NCBI GenBank assembly: GCA_022736495.1
Contig: DZCR01000081.1
Span: 1-14,669 of the forward strand
DNA length: 14,669 nucleotides
DNA from: Desulfobacca acetoxidans
GTDB taxonomy: Bacteria > Desulfobacterota > Desulfobaccia > Desulfobaccales > 0-14-0-80-60-11
Direction: 5' to 3'
Below, in pieces: positions 8,718-14,669 of this stretch. Below the pieces are notes generated by a model. That model made no database searches and was not told where the DNA came from. It worked only from the letters and a program-made list of their open reading frames with translations. Positions within the stretch are counted from its first letter, which is position 1, and each line of letters opens with the position of its first letter. A program made the position numbers and the translations under genes.

Positions 8718-8816
8718 AAATTTCTGCAATCGAATATGATAAGATATGCGATAATCCTTTGTGAATAATAATGGAGCATCTTGGCCCCACCCGCTTGAAG
8801 CCGGAATCGGACCGTC

Positions 8817-11096
8817 GTGGAAAAACATCACAGTTGCCTCAACACCCGGGCTATCATCGAGTATTTTGAAGAGCGCCTCCCGGAGGCGATTCCAGCTTTA
8901 CTGGTTGGGCTTGGGCCCGAAATTACAGCCCTTCCCGATCCCAAGGCTTTCCTCATGGAGATCAACAACTGGGTCTCCAGCCAAGTCATGATCCAAATGT
9001 TCGAAAATGCCAGGCGGATTACCGGGAAAGAGGACGTCGCTTTTGATATCGGTTTTCAGTCTGCGGCCCGGAAAAAGTTGGGCTATGTCCAGCGGATCAT
9101 CATGTTCGCGTATAAAAATCCCCGGCGCACCCTGAAACGGGTGCAGGCCATCAATGACAAGTTCAACAAGAATAAAACCATCGAGCTTGTAGAGACCACC
9201 CGGGACCGGGCCGTCATCAGACTGCACTGGCTCCCTACCATTCCTGCCGTCGTTGATTTCTGCAAGTTCAATAAGGGCATCTACTCAGGCATTCCCACGG
9301 TCTGGAACCTGCCCCCGGCCGAGGTGGTGGAAACCCGCTGTTTGTTCACGGGGGATGAGTATTGTGAATACCACCTTAAATGGATCAGGAAGCCTTTCTT
9401 CCTGGAGACCTGGCTACGCGTGCTGGCGCCCTGGTCTTTGCTCAAGTCCACCATTGAGGAACTGGAGCGGGACAAAGATCTGCTCAAAAACAAGTTTACC
9501 GAGATCCACGCTTTAAACCTGCAAATGCGGGAGAAAATCGACCAGAACGTCAAGCTCTATAACCAGTTGGAAACATCGGAGCGCCATTACCGGGGACTGG
9601 TGGAGAATGCCCATGAGGGCATTTGGATTGTGGAAATCGACGGCGCCATCAAGTTTGCCAACCGACGGATGCAGGAAATCACCGGGGAAGAAGTTTTGGT
9701 CGGCAAAAACCTGGCGGAATTCTGGGACCCGGAAACCAAAAAGATAGTGGAAATGATCTTAGCTCAAAACCGGGAAGGGCAGGTGGTGCAAAGGGAGTTA
9801 GAGATTTTTTCTAGAAATCGCGGTCCGGTGGCGGTAATCATGAGCTCAGTCCCCCTGATGGAAGACGGCCAGTTTCTGGGCACCTTCGCCATGTTCAGCG
9901 ACATCAGTGAAAAGAAGGCGATGGAGAAGCAGCTCTGGCAACATCAGAAAATGGAGGCCATCGGCACCCTGGCCGGCGGGATTGCTCATAATTTCAACAA
10001 CCTGCTCATGAATATTATGGGACTGACCGGATTGATCCTCTCCGGCACGGATTCCGGCAACCCGGCCTATGACGACCTGAAGCTTATCGAGCAGGAGGTG
10101 GTGAAAGGCTCCGCTCTCACCAAGCAGTTGCTGTCCCTGGGCCGGGGCGGCCATTACTCACCTAAGCCCCTCGACCTCAATGCCCTCCTGGATAAAGCCG
10201 CCCGGCTCTTCTGCCGCACCCGGAGTGATACCACCATCACCAGGAACCTTTCAGCCCATCTGCCCCCCGTGGAAGTGGACCGCAGTCAGATGGAACAGGT
10301 GATCCTCAACCTGTTTGTTAACGCCTGGCATGCCATGTCCCGGAAGGGGCAAATGACTCTGTCCAGTCGGGAGGTGACGCTCTCCAAGGCTTTTTGTGAT
10401 GCCTACGACCGACCGGCGGGTCGCTATGTACACTTCAGTCTCACTGACACCGGTATCGGCATGGATGAGGCTACCGCGCTGCGGATTTTTGAACCTTTTT
10501 TTACTACCAAGAGCGCCGACAAAGGCCTGGGGCTGGGGCTGGCCAGCGTTTATGCCATTATCCAGCAGCACCAAGGCATCATCAAGGTGGAGAGCCAGCC
10601 GGGCCAGGGCACCACTTTCCACATCTTTCTGCCGGTATCCGAAAAATTGGTGGTTCCAGAGAAATCCGAGAATGGTCAATCTTTGCAGGGTTCCGGCACC
10701 CTTCTCCTGGTAGATGATGAGGATAGCATCAGAATGGTGGCTAAAAGAATGTTGGAGCAACTGGGTTACCAAATCCTGACGGCCTCAAATGGTGCTGAGG
10801 CCCTGGAAATTTACCGCCGGGAGCAAGACCGGATCAATCTGGTGATCCTGGATATGATCATGCCTGGCATGGGAGGGGCGGAATTCTACCAGAAGGTGAA
10901 AGAGATCGACCCGATGGTCAAGGTCTTGTTATCCAGTGGTTATTCCCTGGACGGCGAGGCTCAAGAAGTCATGGCAGCCGGAGCCAGCGGGTTCATCCAA
11001 AAACCCTACCGCCTTAATACCCTGTCTCATCAGGTCGCGAAACTTTTAGGGGCCGCCGCAAAGCTTCCGAACGACGAGACTTTAGCAGCATCATAG
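8817..11096 (+). CDS. Hybrid sensor histidine kinase: V4R - PAS - HisKA - HATPase - receiver
   Basis: This 759-residue soluble sensor has no membrane segment. Residues about 15-195 form a V4R-like ligand-binding domain, ending in ETRCLFTGDEYCEY with Cys175 and Cys183, the conserved pair of that fold. A coiled-coil linker (about 215-255) leads to a PAS domain (about 257-375), then the HisKA H-box GTLAGGIAHNFNNLL with phospho-His391, the N-box around Asn498, the G-box DTGIGM (Asp544), EPFFTTK and GLGLGLA. A receiver follows, with acidic Asp633/634, phospho-acceptor Asp679 and Lys729. The residue after His391 is Asn where most kinases have Asp or Glu. No output domain is fused and no partner regulator is nearby, so phosphate probably moves on to an unlinked phosphotransfer protein. 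GTG 8817 is the first start after the in-frame TGA at 8796; its ribosome binding site is poor, but later starts would cut the V4R domain. The signal sensed is unknown. Confidence 0.9.
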   Translation: MEKHHSCLNTRAIIEYFEERLPEAIPALLVGLGPEITALPDPKAFLMEINNWVSSQVMIQMFENARRITGKEDVAFDIGFQSAARKKLGYVQRIIMFAYKNPRRTLKRVQAINDKFNKNKTIELVETTRDRAVIRLHWLPTIPAVVDFCKFNKGIYSGIPTVWNLPPAEVVETRCLFTGDEYCEYHLKWIRKPFFLETWLRVLAPWSLLKSTIEELERDKDLLKNKFTEIHALNLQMREKIDQNVKLYNQLETSERHYRGLVENAHEGIWIVEIDGAIKFANRRMQEITGEEVLVGKNLAEFWDPETKKIVEMILAQNREGQVVQRELEIFSRNRGPVAVIMSSVPLMEDGQFLGTFAMFSDISEKKAMEKQLWQHQKMEAIGTLAGGIAHNFNNLLMNIMGLTGLILSGTDSGNPAYDDLKLIEQEVVKGSALTKQLLSLGRGGHYSPKPLDLNALLDKAARLFCRTRSDTTITRNLSAHLPPVEVDRSQMEQVILNLFVNAWHAMSRKGQMTLSSREVTLSKAFCDAYDRPAGRYVHFSLTDTGIGMDEATALRIFEPFFTTKSADKGLGLGLASVYAIIQQHQGIIKVESQPGQGTTFHIFLPVSEKLVVPEKSENGQSLQGSGTLLLVDDEDSIRMVAKRMLEQLGYQILTASNGAEALEIYRREQDRINLVILDMIMPGMGGAEFYQKVKEIDPMVKVLLSSGYSLDGEAQEVMAAGASGFIQKPYRLNTLSHQVAKLLGAAAKLPNDETLAAS

Positions 11097-11099
11097 CCC

Positions 11100-11140
11100 G
11101 TAGGAGCGACCTCCTGCTCTATCCTGAATTTAGGTCCTAC
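11100..11140 (+). repeat. Imperfect hairpin directly after the kinase stop codon
   Basis: GTAGGA (11100-11105) pairs with TCCTAC (11135-11140), and a further inner AGGAG/CTCCT hairpin is possible at 11102-11115. The sequence starting GTAGGAGCGACC resembles the arms of REP-type intergenic repeats known in Proteobacteria. There is no U-tract, so a 3'-end stabilising hairpin or a REP fragment is more likely than an intrinsic terminator. Confidence 0.3.
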
Positions 11141-11298
11141 CCTTCCTCATCCATCTATGCTAATGCAAACTCAGTACTGGGCAACTGCCGCGTGAGAAAC
11201 TTGTGCATTTTCCATGGTCTGAAGGAGTCGTACGGCAAATTTCGGTCCCGGACTATAAATTCTGCCGGAATATTACGGCTGAGGCGGGCTTGCAACTA

Positions 11299-11345
11299 CC
11301 CTCCGGGGTGGTTACATTTACACCGGAGGAGGGAAATGCGAGGTA
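11299..11345 (+). promoter_or_regulatory. uspA leader: hairpin covering the Shine-Dalgarno, plus minicistron start
   Basis: CCTCCGG (11300-11306) can pair with CCGGAGG (11323-11329), extended after a two-base bulge by TG/CA around a 10-nt loop. The 3' arm contains most of the only good Shine-Dalgarno sequence (GGAGGAGGG, 11325-11333) of the following uspA gene, so folding would block ribosome access. A seven-codon minicistron, ATG at 11336 to TAA 11357-11359, has the ideal 6-nt spacing from GGAGG and overlaps the uspA start in another frame. Function as a translational switch is inferred. Confidence 0.45.
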
Positions 11346-11816
11346 ATGTTACCTTTTAAGAGAATTCTCTGCCCCACCGACTTTAGTGCACCCGCTCTGG
11401 TTGCTTTAAAACGCGCCGAGGAATTGGCCCGGTATTTTTCCGCGGAATTGCTCGTGGCGCATGCCATTCCGGACGTATCGGGCTCTCATTCGTTCCCCGA
11501 CCCGCAAGCGGAATTCAACTCTGACGTGCCCCTGTATGAGCAAAAGCTGGGAATTTATGCGGAAAACCTGCTTAAGGAATTGGTTTCCCAGCAGATATCC
11601 CCGGAAGTGCGGACCCGCGACCTGGTGACCACGGGAGAGGTTGCCCCCGAAATCCTCCGTATCGCCGCCAAAGAGCACGTGGACCTTATCGTCATCGCCT
11701 CGCACGGGGAAACGGGTTGGCGCCGAATGGTCTTCGGCTCTGTAGCCGAAAAAGTGGTGCGCCACGCTCCCTGCCCGGTGTTGACCATAATGGCGCCGCG
11801 TGAGGCAGTTGAATGA
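11346..11816 (+). CDS. Universal stress protein, UspA family
   Basis: This is a single-domain universal stress protein of 156 residues, a cytoplasmic Rossmann-like alpha/beta fold that usually dimerises. It begins with the family-typical FKRILCPTDFS strand and Asp-containing loop, followed by ALKRAEELARYFSAELLVAHA. The ATP-binding loop is ASHGETGWRRMVFGS (residues 118-132): the first glycine of the usual G-2X-G-9X-G(S/T) motif is Ala118, while Gly121, Gly131 and Ser132 are kept, so nucleotide binding is likely but not certain. It ends with the common HAPCPVLTI strand. The ATG at 11346 is 12 nt from the ribosome binding site, longer than usual; the closer ATG at 11336 leads only to a seven-codon frame. 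The neighbouring GAPDH gene has its own candidate promoter. The stress that induces it cannot be read from the sequence. Confidence 0.92.
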   Translation: MLPFKRILCPTDFSAPALVALKRAEELARYFSAELLVAHAIPDVSGSHSFPDPQAEFNSDVPLYEQKLGIYAENLLKELVSQQISPEVRTRDLVTTGEVAPEILRIAAKEHVDLIVIASHGETGWRRMVFGSVAEKVVRHAPCPVLTIMAPREAVE

Positions 11817-11831
11817 GCCGCAATTGCTCAG

Positions 11832-11871
11832 TTGCGTATCCTGAGGACATGGGCCATAATGGGCAATTATG
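11832..11871 (+). promoter_or_regulatory. Candidate gap promoter with overlapping inverted repeat
   Basis: TTGCGT (11832-11837), a 17-bp spacer and CATAAT (11855-11860) form a plausible sigma70 promoter just upstream of the GAPDH gene. The -10 box is also the left arm of the perfect inverted repeat CATAAT-GGGCA-ATTATG (11855-11871), placed over the expected transcription start, where a repressor could act. The palindrome could also be chance. Confidence 0.35.
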
Positions 11872-11893
11872 AAATTCGTTGAGGAGGTTGGTT

Positions 11894-12889
11894 ATGACCA
11901 AGGTAGCGATTAATGGTATGGGACGGATTGGCCGGGCGGCTTTCAAAGTCATCATGGACAAACCCGAGTTGGAGTTGGTGGCGGTCAACGACCTTATGGA
12001 CCTGGGCAACCTGGTCTACCTGCTGAATTATGACACCGTGTATGGGGTATATAAGCACCGGGTGAACGCCGGCGCCAGCAGTATAGAGGTCAACGGCAAA
12101 TCCATAAAATACTTAAGTGTCAAGGATCCGGCCCAATTGCCCTGGAAAGACCTGGGGGTAGAAATCGTCATGGAGTGTACCGGGCTGTTTACCCAGTCGG
12201 AAGGCTTGAGTAAACATATTGCCGCCGGTGCCAAGTACGCCGTCCTGTCGGCGCCGCCCAAGGGAGGCGAAGTCTGTTGCATCGTCCACGGCGTCACCCA
12301 GCCGGGGTCCGAGGATCGGGCGATTTCCTGCGCCTCCTGCACCACCAACTGCATCACCCCGGTGGTGGAGATCATGGGGCGGCGCATCGGCATCAAAAAG
12401 GCCATGATGACCACCATCCATGCCTACACCTCTTCCCAGGCCATTGTGGACGGCCCCAGCAAAAAATGGCGGCGCGGCCGGGCCGGCGCGGCCAACCTGG
12501 TGCCCACGTCCACGGGCGCAGCGGTCGCCACCACCAACGTCCTGCCCCAGTATAAGGGCAAGTTCGACGGCATCGGGGTGCGCTGTCCCGTGCCCTGTGG
12601 CTCCCTGGCGGACCTGGTGTTTGTGACCGAGCGGCCCACCACGGTGGAAGAAATCAATAAGATTTTTAAAGAAGAGTCGGAAGGCCGCTATAAAGATATC
12701 TTGGAATACGCCAAAGATGAAATCGTCTCGTCCGACATCATCATGAATCCCCATGCGTCCATTTTCGATCCCAGCATGACCCAGGTGGTGGACGGCGACC
12801 TCGTCAAGGTCATGAGTTGGTACGACAACGAATGGGGTTATACCAATCAGATGGTCAGAGAGGTGCTACGGCTCGCCAAGTCCGGTTGA
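11894..12889 (+). CDS. gap: Glyceraldehyde-3-phosphate dehydrogenase, type I
   Basis: This 331-residue enzyme interconverts glyceraldehyde 3-phosphate plus phosphate with 1,3-bisphosphoglycerate in glycolysis and gluconeogenesis. The N-terminal Rossmann motif is INGMGRIGR (residues 6-14), with Asp33 in AVNDLMD favouring NAD over NADP. The catalytic motif is SCTTNC with Cys149, and the base is His176 in TTIHAYTSSQ. The substrate-binding stretch RAGAANLVPTSTGAA and the C-terminal WYDNEWGY are intact. Less usual are SCASCTTNC instead of the common SNASCTTNC, HAYTSSQ instead of HSYTNDQ, and CPVPCGSLADLVF where most have VPTPxxSxxDL, so it belongs to a divergent type I branch. The ATG at 11894 has GAGGAGG six bases upstream; a TTG at 11879 would precede that site and is rejected. 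Overall length is normal. Confidence 0.94.
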   Translation: MTKVAINGMGRIGRAAFKVIMDKPELELVAVNDLMDLGNLVYLLNYDTVYGVYKHRVNAGASSIEVNGKSIKYLSVKDPAQLPWKDLGVEIVMECTGLFTQSEGLSKHIAAGAKYAVLSAPPKGGEVCCIVHGVTQPGSEDRAISCASCTTNCITPVVEIMGRRIGIKKAMMTTIHAYTSSQAIVDGPSKKWRRGRAGAANLVPTSTGAAVATTNVLPQYKGKFDGIGVRCPVPCGSLADLVFVTERPTTVEEINKIFKEESEGRYKDILEYAKDEIVSSDIIMNPHASIFDPSMTQVVDGDLVKVMSWYDNEWGYTNQMVREVLRLAKSG

Positions 12890-13218
12890 GCTCTGCCGGG
12901 ATAGACCTAGCTCGCGGCCATCAACTTTCCCCATTTTCGCTGGGAGGGAGGGGAGGAGGACTTGACAACCATAAGGTTTATCAAGCTGCCTCCCCGGCCC
13001 CACTAAAAGTACAACCGGGTGAGGCTCGAACCAGCCAAGAATAGTTTACCTATTGCCCGCCAGGAGGGTCCATACTTGGTTCCCGGATCCTTACGCGCAG
13101 ATAGTAATTGTCAAAAAGTCTTACCTTCTATTCCCCTCTCCCCCTGGGGAGGAGGATTAGGTGAGGGGCAAATTAAGATAAAAGCTGTTGGGAATCAGTA
13201 TAAAAGGAGGCGGCGGAT
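12890..13218 (+). other. Long intergenic region between gap and the baeRF gene
   Basis: No gene is supported in these 329 bases. Visible are an imperfect palindrome CTTGACAACC..GGTTTATCAAG (12961-12985), whose TTGACA resembles a -35 box but has no fitting -10, a purine-rich tract (about 12942-12961), the REP-like repeat described separately, and the ribosome binding site AGGAGG (13205-13210) for the next gene. TATAAA at 13199-13204 lies too close to the start codon to be a usual promoter. Confidence 0.5.
13131..13170 (+). repeat. REP-like palindromic intergenic repeat
   Basis: CCCCTC (13133-13138) pairs with GAGGGG (13163-13168), and an inner CCCC/GGGG stem (13141-13149) gives a two-part hairpin. 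The arrangement CCCCTCTCCCCCTGGGGAGG with a following TTAGGTGAGGGG strongly recalls the widespread CCCTCTCCC-GGGAGAGGG-TAGGGTGAGGG intergenic repeat family of proteobacterial genomes. Only one convincing copy is in the window, so repeat status rests on recall of that family. Confidence 0.5.
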
Positions 13219-14370
13219 ATGAAAATATTCACCCGAGATGAGCTGAGAATTCTCACCGAATCATCCCAGGCCCCGTGTGTGTCCGTCTACATGCCCACCC
13301 ACCGCGTTCCAACGGAAAATCAGCAAGACCACACCCGGCTGAAGAACCTGATACGCCAAGCCCAAGAAGCCCTCCAGGCCTACGGCTTGCGCCCGGCGGC
13401 GGCGGAGTCCCTCTTGGAACCGGCCACCCGGCTCTTGGGAACCATCCCTTTCTGGAAAGATAAACGGGACGGATTGGCCTTGTTCCTCTCTCCCGGTATG
13501 TTCCGGCAATACCAACTGCCCGCCAGCTTCGAGTCGCTGGTGGTGGTGGCTCACCGGTTCCATGTCAAGCCGCTCCTGGCTCTTTTGGGGGGCAATGAGT
13601 TTTTCGTGCTGGCCTTAAGCCAGAATGCCGTCCGGCTCTTTGAAGGATCCCGCTTCGGTCTCAGCGTCATTGACGACCCGGAAGGGGTGCCCAAGAGTCT
13701 GGCCGACGCCCTGAAATACGATGATCTGGAAAAACAACTGCAATTCCGCACCGGCATCGGGGTAGGCGGCGCCCGAGGCGAGCGGGCCGCGATGTTCCAC
13801 GGCCAGAGCGCCGATGATGCCAAAGATAGAATTCAACGCTACTTCCGCCAGATCGACCAGGGCCTGCGGGACTTGCTCCGGGAGGCGCAGGCACCTCTAG
13901 TGCTCGCGGGAGTGGAGTATCTCCTGCCGATTTACAAAGAAATCAACACCTACCAGCGCCTGCTCAATGGCGGGATTACCGGCAACCCTGAGGGGGTGAG
14001 CCCCGAAGATCTGCACCAACAGGCCTGGGCCCAGGTGGAGCCTTACTTCAAGCGGGAGCAAGACGAGGCCGCAGCCCGCTATCGGCAACTGGCGGGCACC
14101 GGCAGAACCTCCCATGACCCCAGGGAGATCGTGCCCGGGGCCTACCATGGCCGGGTGGAATTCCTCTTTGTGGCTGTGGGCCGCCAACAATGGGGGGATT
14201 ACGATCCTGGCGCCAACCGGGTCGACCTCCACCCCGAAGCCCGGCCCGGCAGCTTCGATCTCCTGGATCTGGCCGCCACCCAAACCCTGCTGCACGGCGG
14301 GGCGGTCTATGCCGTGGAGCCCTCCGAAGTGCCGGATGCAACACTGCTGGCCGCGGTCTTCCGCTATTAA
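13219..14370 (+). CDS. Bacterial archaeo-eukaryotic release factor-like protein (baeRF family)
   Basis: This 383-residue soluble protein resembles the baeRF families (family 3 or 7 type), bacterial relatives of eukaryotic/archaeal release factor 1 and Pelota. The N-terminal VSVYMPTHRVPTENQQDHTRLKNLI (residues 21-45) is the hallmark of the group. A middle region (about 110-220) ends in GIGVGGARGERAAMFHGQSADDAKDRIQRYFRQID; the Gly-rich HGQSADD loop (194-200) and following helix sit where RF1-type proteins carry their GGQ loop. The last region (about 225-383) resembles the release-factor C-terminal fold, with PLVLAGVEYLLPIYKE and VAVGRQQWGDYDP. The true GGQ is not present, so peptide release cannot be assumed. 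Family members are proposed to act on ribosomes in rescue, stress or conflict; that is known only by comparative analysis. The ATG follows AGGAGG at 8-nt spacing. Confidence 0.75.
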   Translation: MKIFTRDELRILTESSQAPCVSVYMPTHRVPTENQQDHTRLKNLIRQAQEALQAYGLRPAAAESLLEPATRLLGTIPFWKDKRDGLALFLSPGMFRQYQLPASFESLVVVAHRFHVKPLLALLGGNEFFVLALSQNAVRLFEGSRFGLSVIDDPEGVPKSLADALKYDDLEKQLQFRTGIGVGGARGERAAMFHGQSADDAKDRIQRYFRQIDQGLRDLLREAQAPLVLAGVEYLLPIYKEINTYQRLLNGGITGNPEGVSPEDLHQQAWAQVEPYFKREQDEAAARYRQLAGTGRTSHDPREIVPGAYHGRVEFLFVAVGRQQWGDYDPGANRVDLHPEARPGSFDLLDLAATQTLLHGGAVYAVEPSEVPDATLLAAVFRY

Positions 14371-14456
14371 ACAGTGAGGCCGGAAACGGTTGCGCTACCT
14401 TGAGAAAAACCCCTACTCCGCATTATTCATAAAAAGTTTTTAAAAAAGGAATAACC
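14371..14456 (+). other. Short AT-rich spacer upstream of the ADC-like gene
   Basis: This spacer holds no gene. It becomes AT-rich after 14420 and ends with AAAGGA (14445-14450), a suitable ribosome binding site six bases before the ATG at 14457. TTGAGA (14400-14405) might be a -35 box, but no good -10 lies at the right distance. Confidence 0.35.
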
Positions 14457-14669
14457 ATGTTCAAGTTTGAGGACAATAAATGTTACAAGATGCCGGCTCA
14501 TTTTGGTGGTTTTATTACTGAGGTCAATTAATGGTTCCCAATCCTGCGCACCCCAAATTAATTTTTTGGGGGCTTCGGTTGATGATAGTGAGAACAATTT
14601 TATGGCCTGAGTAATATCTTTGACCCCGGCCAAGAACTTTACTATCGTGATACCATCAATCTGAACTAC
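14457..14669 (+). pseudogene. Acetoacetate decarboxylase-like gene, interrupted near its start (partial)
   Basis: The first codons read MFKFEDNKCYKMPAHFGGF, matching the N-terminus of acetoacetate decarboxylase-like (ADC superfamily) proteins as I recall them (MFKF..KCYxMPxHFGG). The frame then hits TAA at 14529-14531 inside a roughly 100-bp insertion. Beyond the insertion the same frame resumes as FDPGQELYYRDTINLNY up to the window edge, again ADC-like. Deleting 14515-14616 joins the pieces in frame as HFGGFIFDPGQELYYRD with no extra or missing residues. The ribosome binding site AAAGGA is intact, so translation would start and give a 24-residue peptide. The insertion most likely inactivates the gene, unless a downstream start is used. 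Most of the gene is outside the window, and the exact reaction cannot be told from 40 residues. Confidence 0.7.
14515..14614. mobile_element. MITE-like element, 100 bp, TA-flanked, with terminal inverted repeats
   Basis: The element begins TTACTGAGGTCA and ends TGGCCTGAGTAA. Comparing the left 26 bases with the reverse complement of the right 26 gives 19 identities, with the first five exact. It is flanked by TA on both sides (14513-14514 and 14615-14616), the target duplication typical of Tc1/mariner and IS630 transposons. Inside is a further inverted repeat CCCCAAA..TTTGGGG. It encodes no protein, so it would depend on a transposase elsewhere. Removing it with one TA restores the host reading frame exactly. 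Confidence 0.7.

Noticed and set aside
8761..8991. Overlapping 76-codon frame at the start of the kinase gene
   Set aside because: It lies in another frame over the conserved V4R region and its translation has no family features.
11555..12754. Minus-strand frames opposite uspA and gap (up to 213 codons)
   Set aside because: Both plus-strand genes have complete catalytic or nucleotide-binding motifs, and the antisense translations are low-complexity and unrecognisable.
12962..12967. Perfect -35 hexamer TTGACA between gap and the baeRF gene
   Set aside because: No acceptable -10 hexamer lies 15-19 bp downstream; the hexamer is part of an imperfect palindrome instead.

Overview
The window reads as a chromosome segment of a GC-rich Gram-negative bacterium. 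The gene styles (a V4R/PAS hybrid kinase, a P3A proton ATPase, a baeRF protein, an acetoacetate-decarboxylase-like gene and CydA of the short-loop type) suggest Desulfobacterota (Deltaproteobacteria), but this is inference and no rRNA or other marker is present. All recognised genes lie on the + strand.

Layout. A P-type proton-translocating ATPase (207-2705) is followed by a broken 5' remnant of cydA, the large subunit of cytochrome bd oxidase (2851-3355). A complete, tightly packed cyoABCDE operon follows (3497-8298). It encodes a haem-copper quinol oxidase of the bo3 type and its haem O synthase. Directly after cyoE, at 8411-8587, lies what looks like a decayed 3' piece of cydB, the small subunit of the same bd oxidase. 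The cyo operon therefore sits inside the ruins of a cydAB locus, as if one terminal quinol oxidase had replaced another in place.

A V4R-PAS-histidine kinase-receiver hybrid sensor comes next (8817-11096), then a universal stress protein (11346-11816) whose Shine-Dalgarno sequence is buried in a hairpin and whose start overlaps a seven-codon minicistron. NAD-type glyceraldehyde-3-phosphate dehydrogenase (11894-12889) and a bacterial archaeo-eukaryotic-release-factor-like protein (13219-14370) follow, with a REP-like palindromic repeat between them.

At the right edge, an acetoacetate-decarboxylase-like gene begins at 14457 and is interrupted after 19 codons by a roughly 100-bp element. The element has imperfect terminal inverted repeats and is flanked by TA. 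Removing it with one TA restores an uninterrupted reading frame, which is strong sequence evidence for a Tc1/mariner (IS630)-type MITE insertion.

Functionally, the left half concerns proton-motive force and oxygen reduction at the membrane: an ATP-driven proton pump and a proton-pumping quinol oxidase. The right half is a mix of sensing, stress, central carbon metabolism and a possible ribosome-associated factor. I saw no tRNA, rRNA, CRISPR array, transposase gene or prophage gene. The most notable observations are the oxidase replacement scar, the MITE-like insertion and the structured uspA leader.
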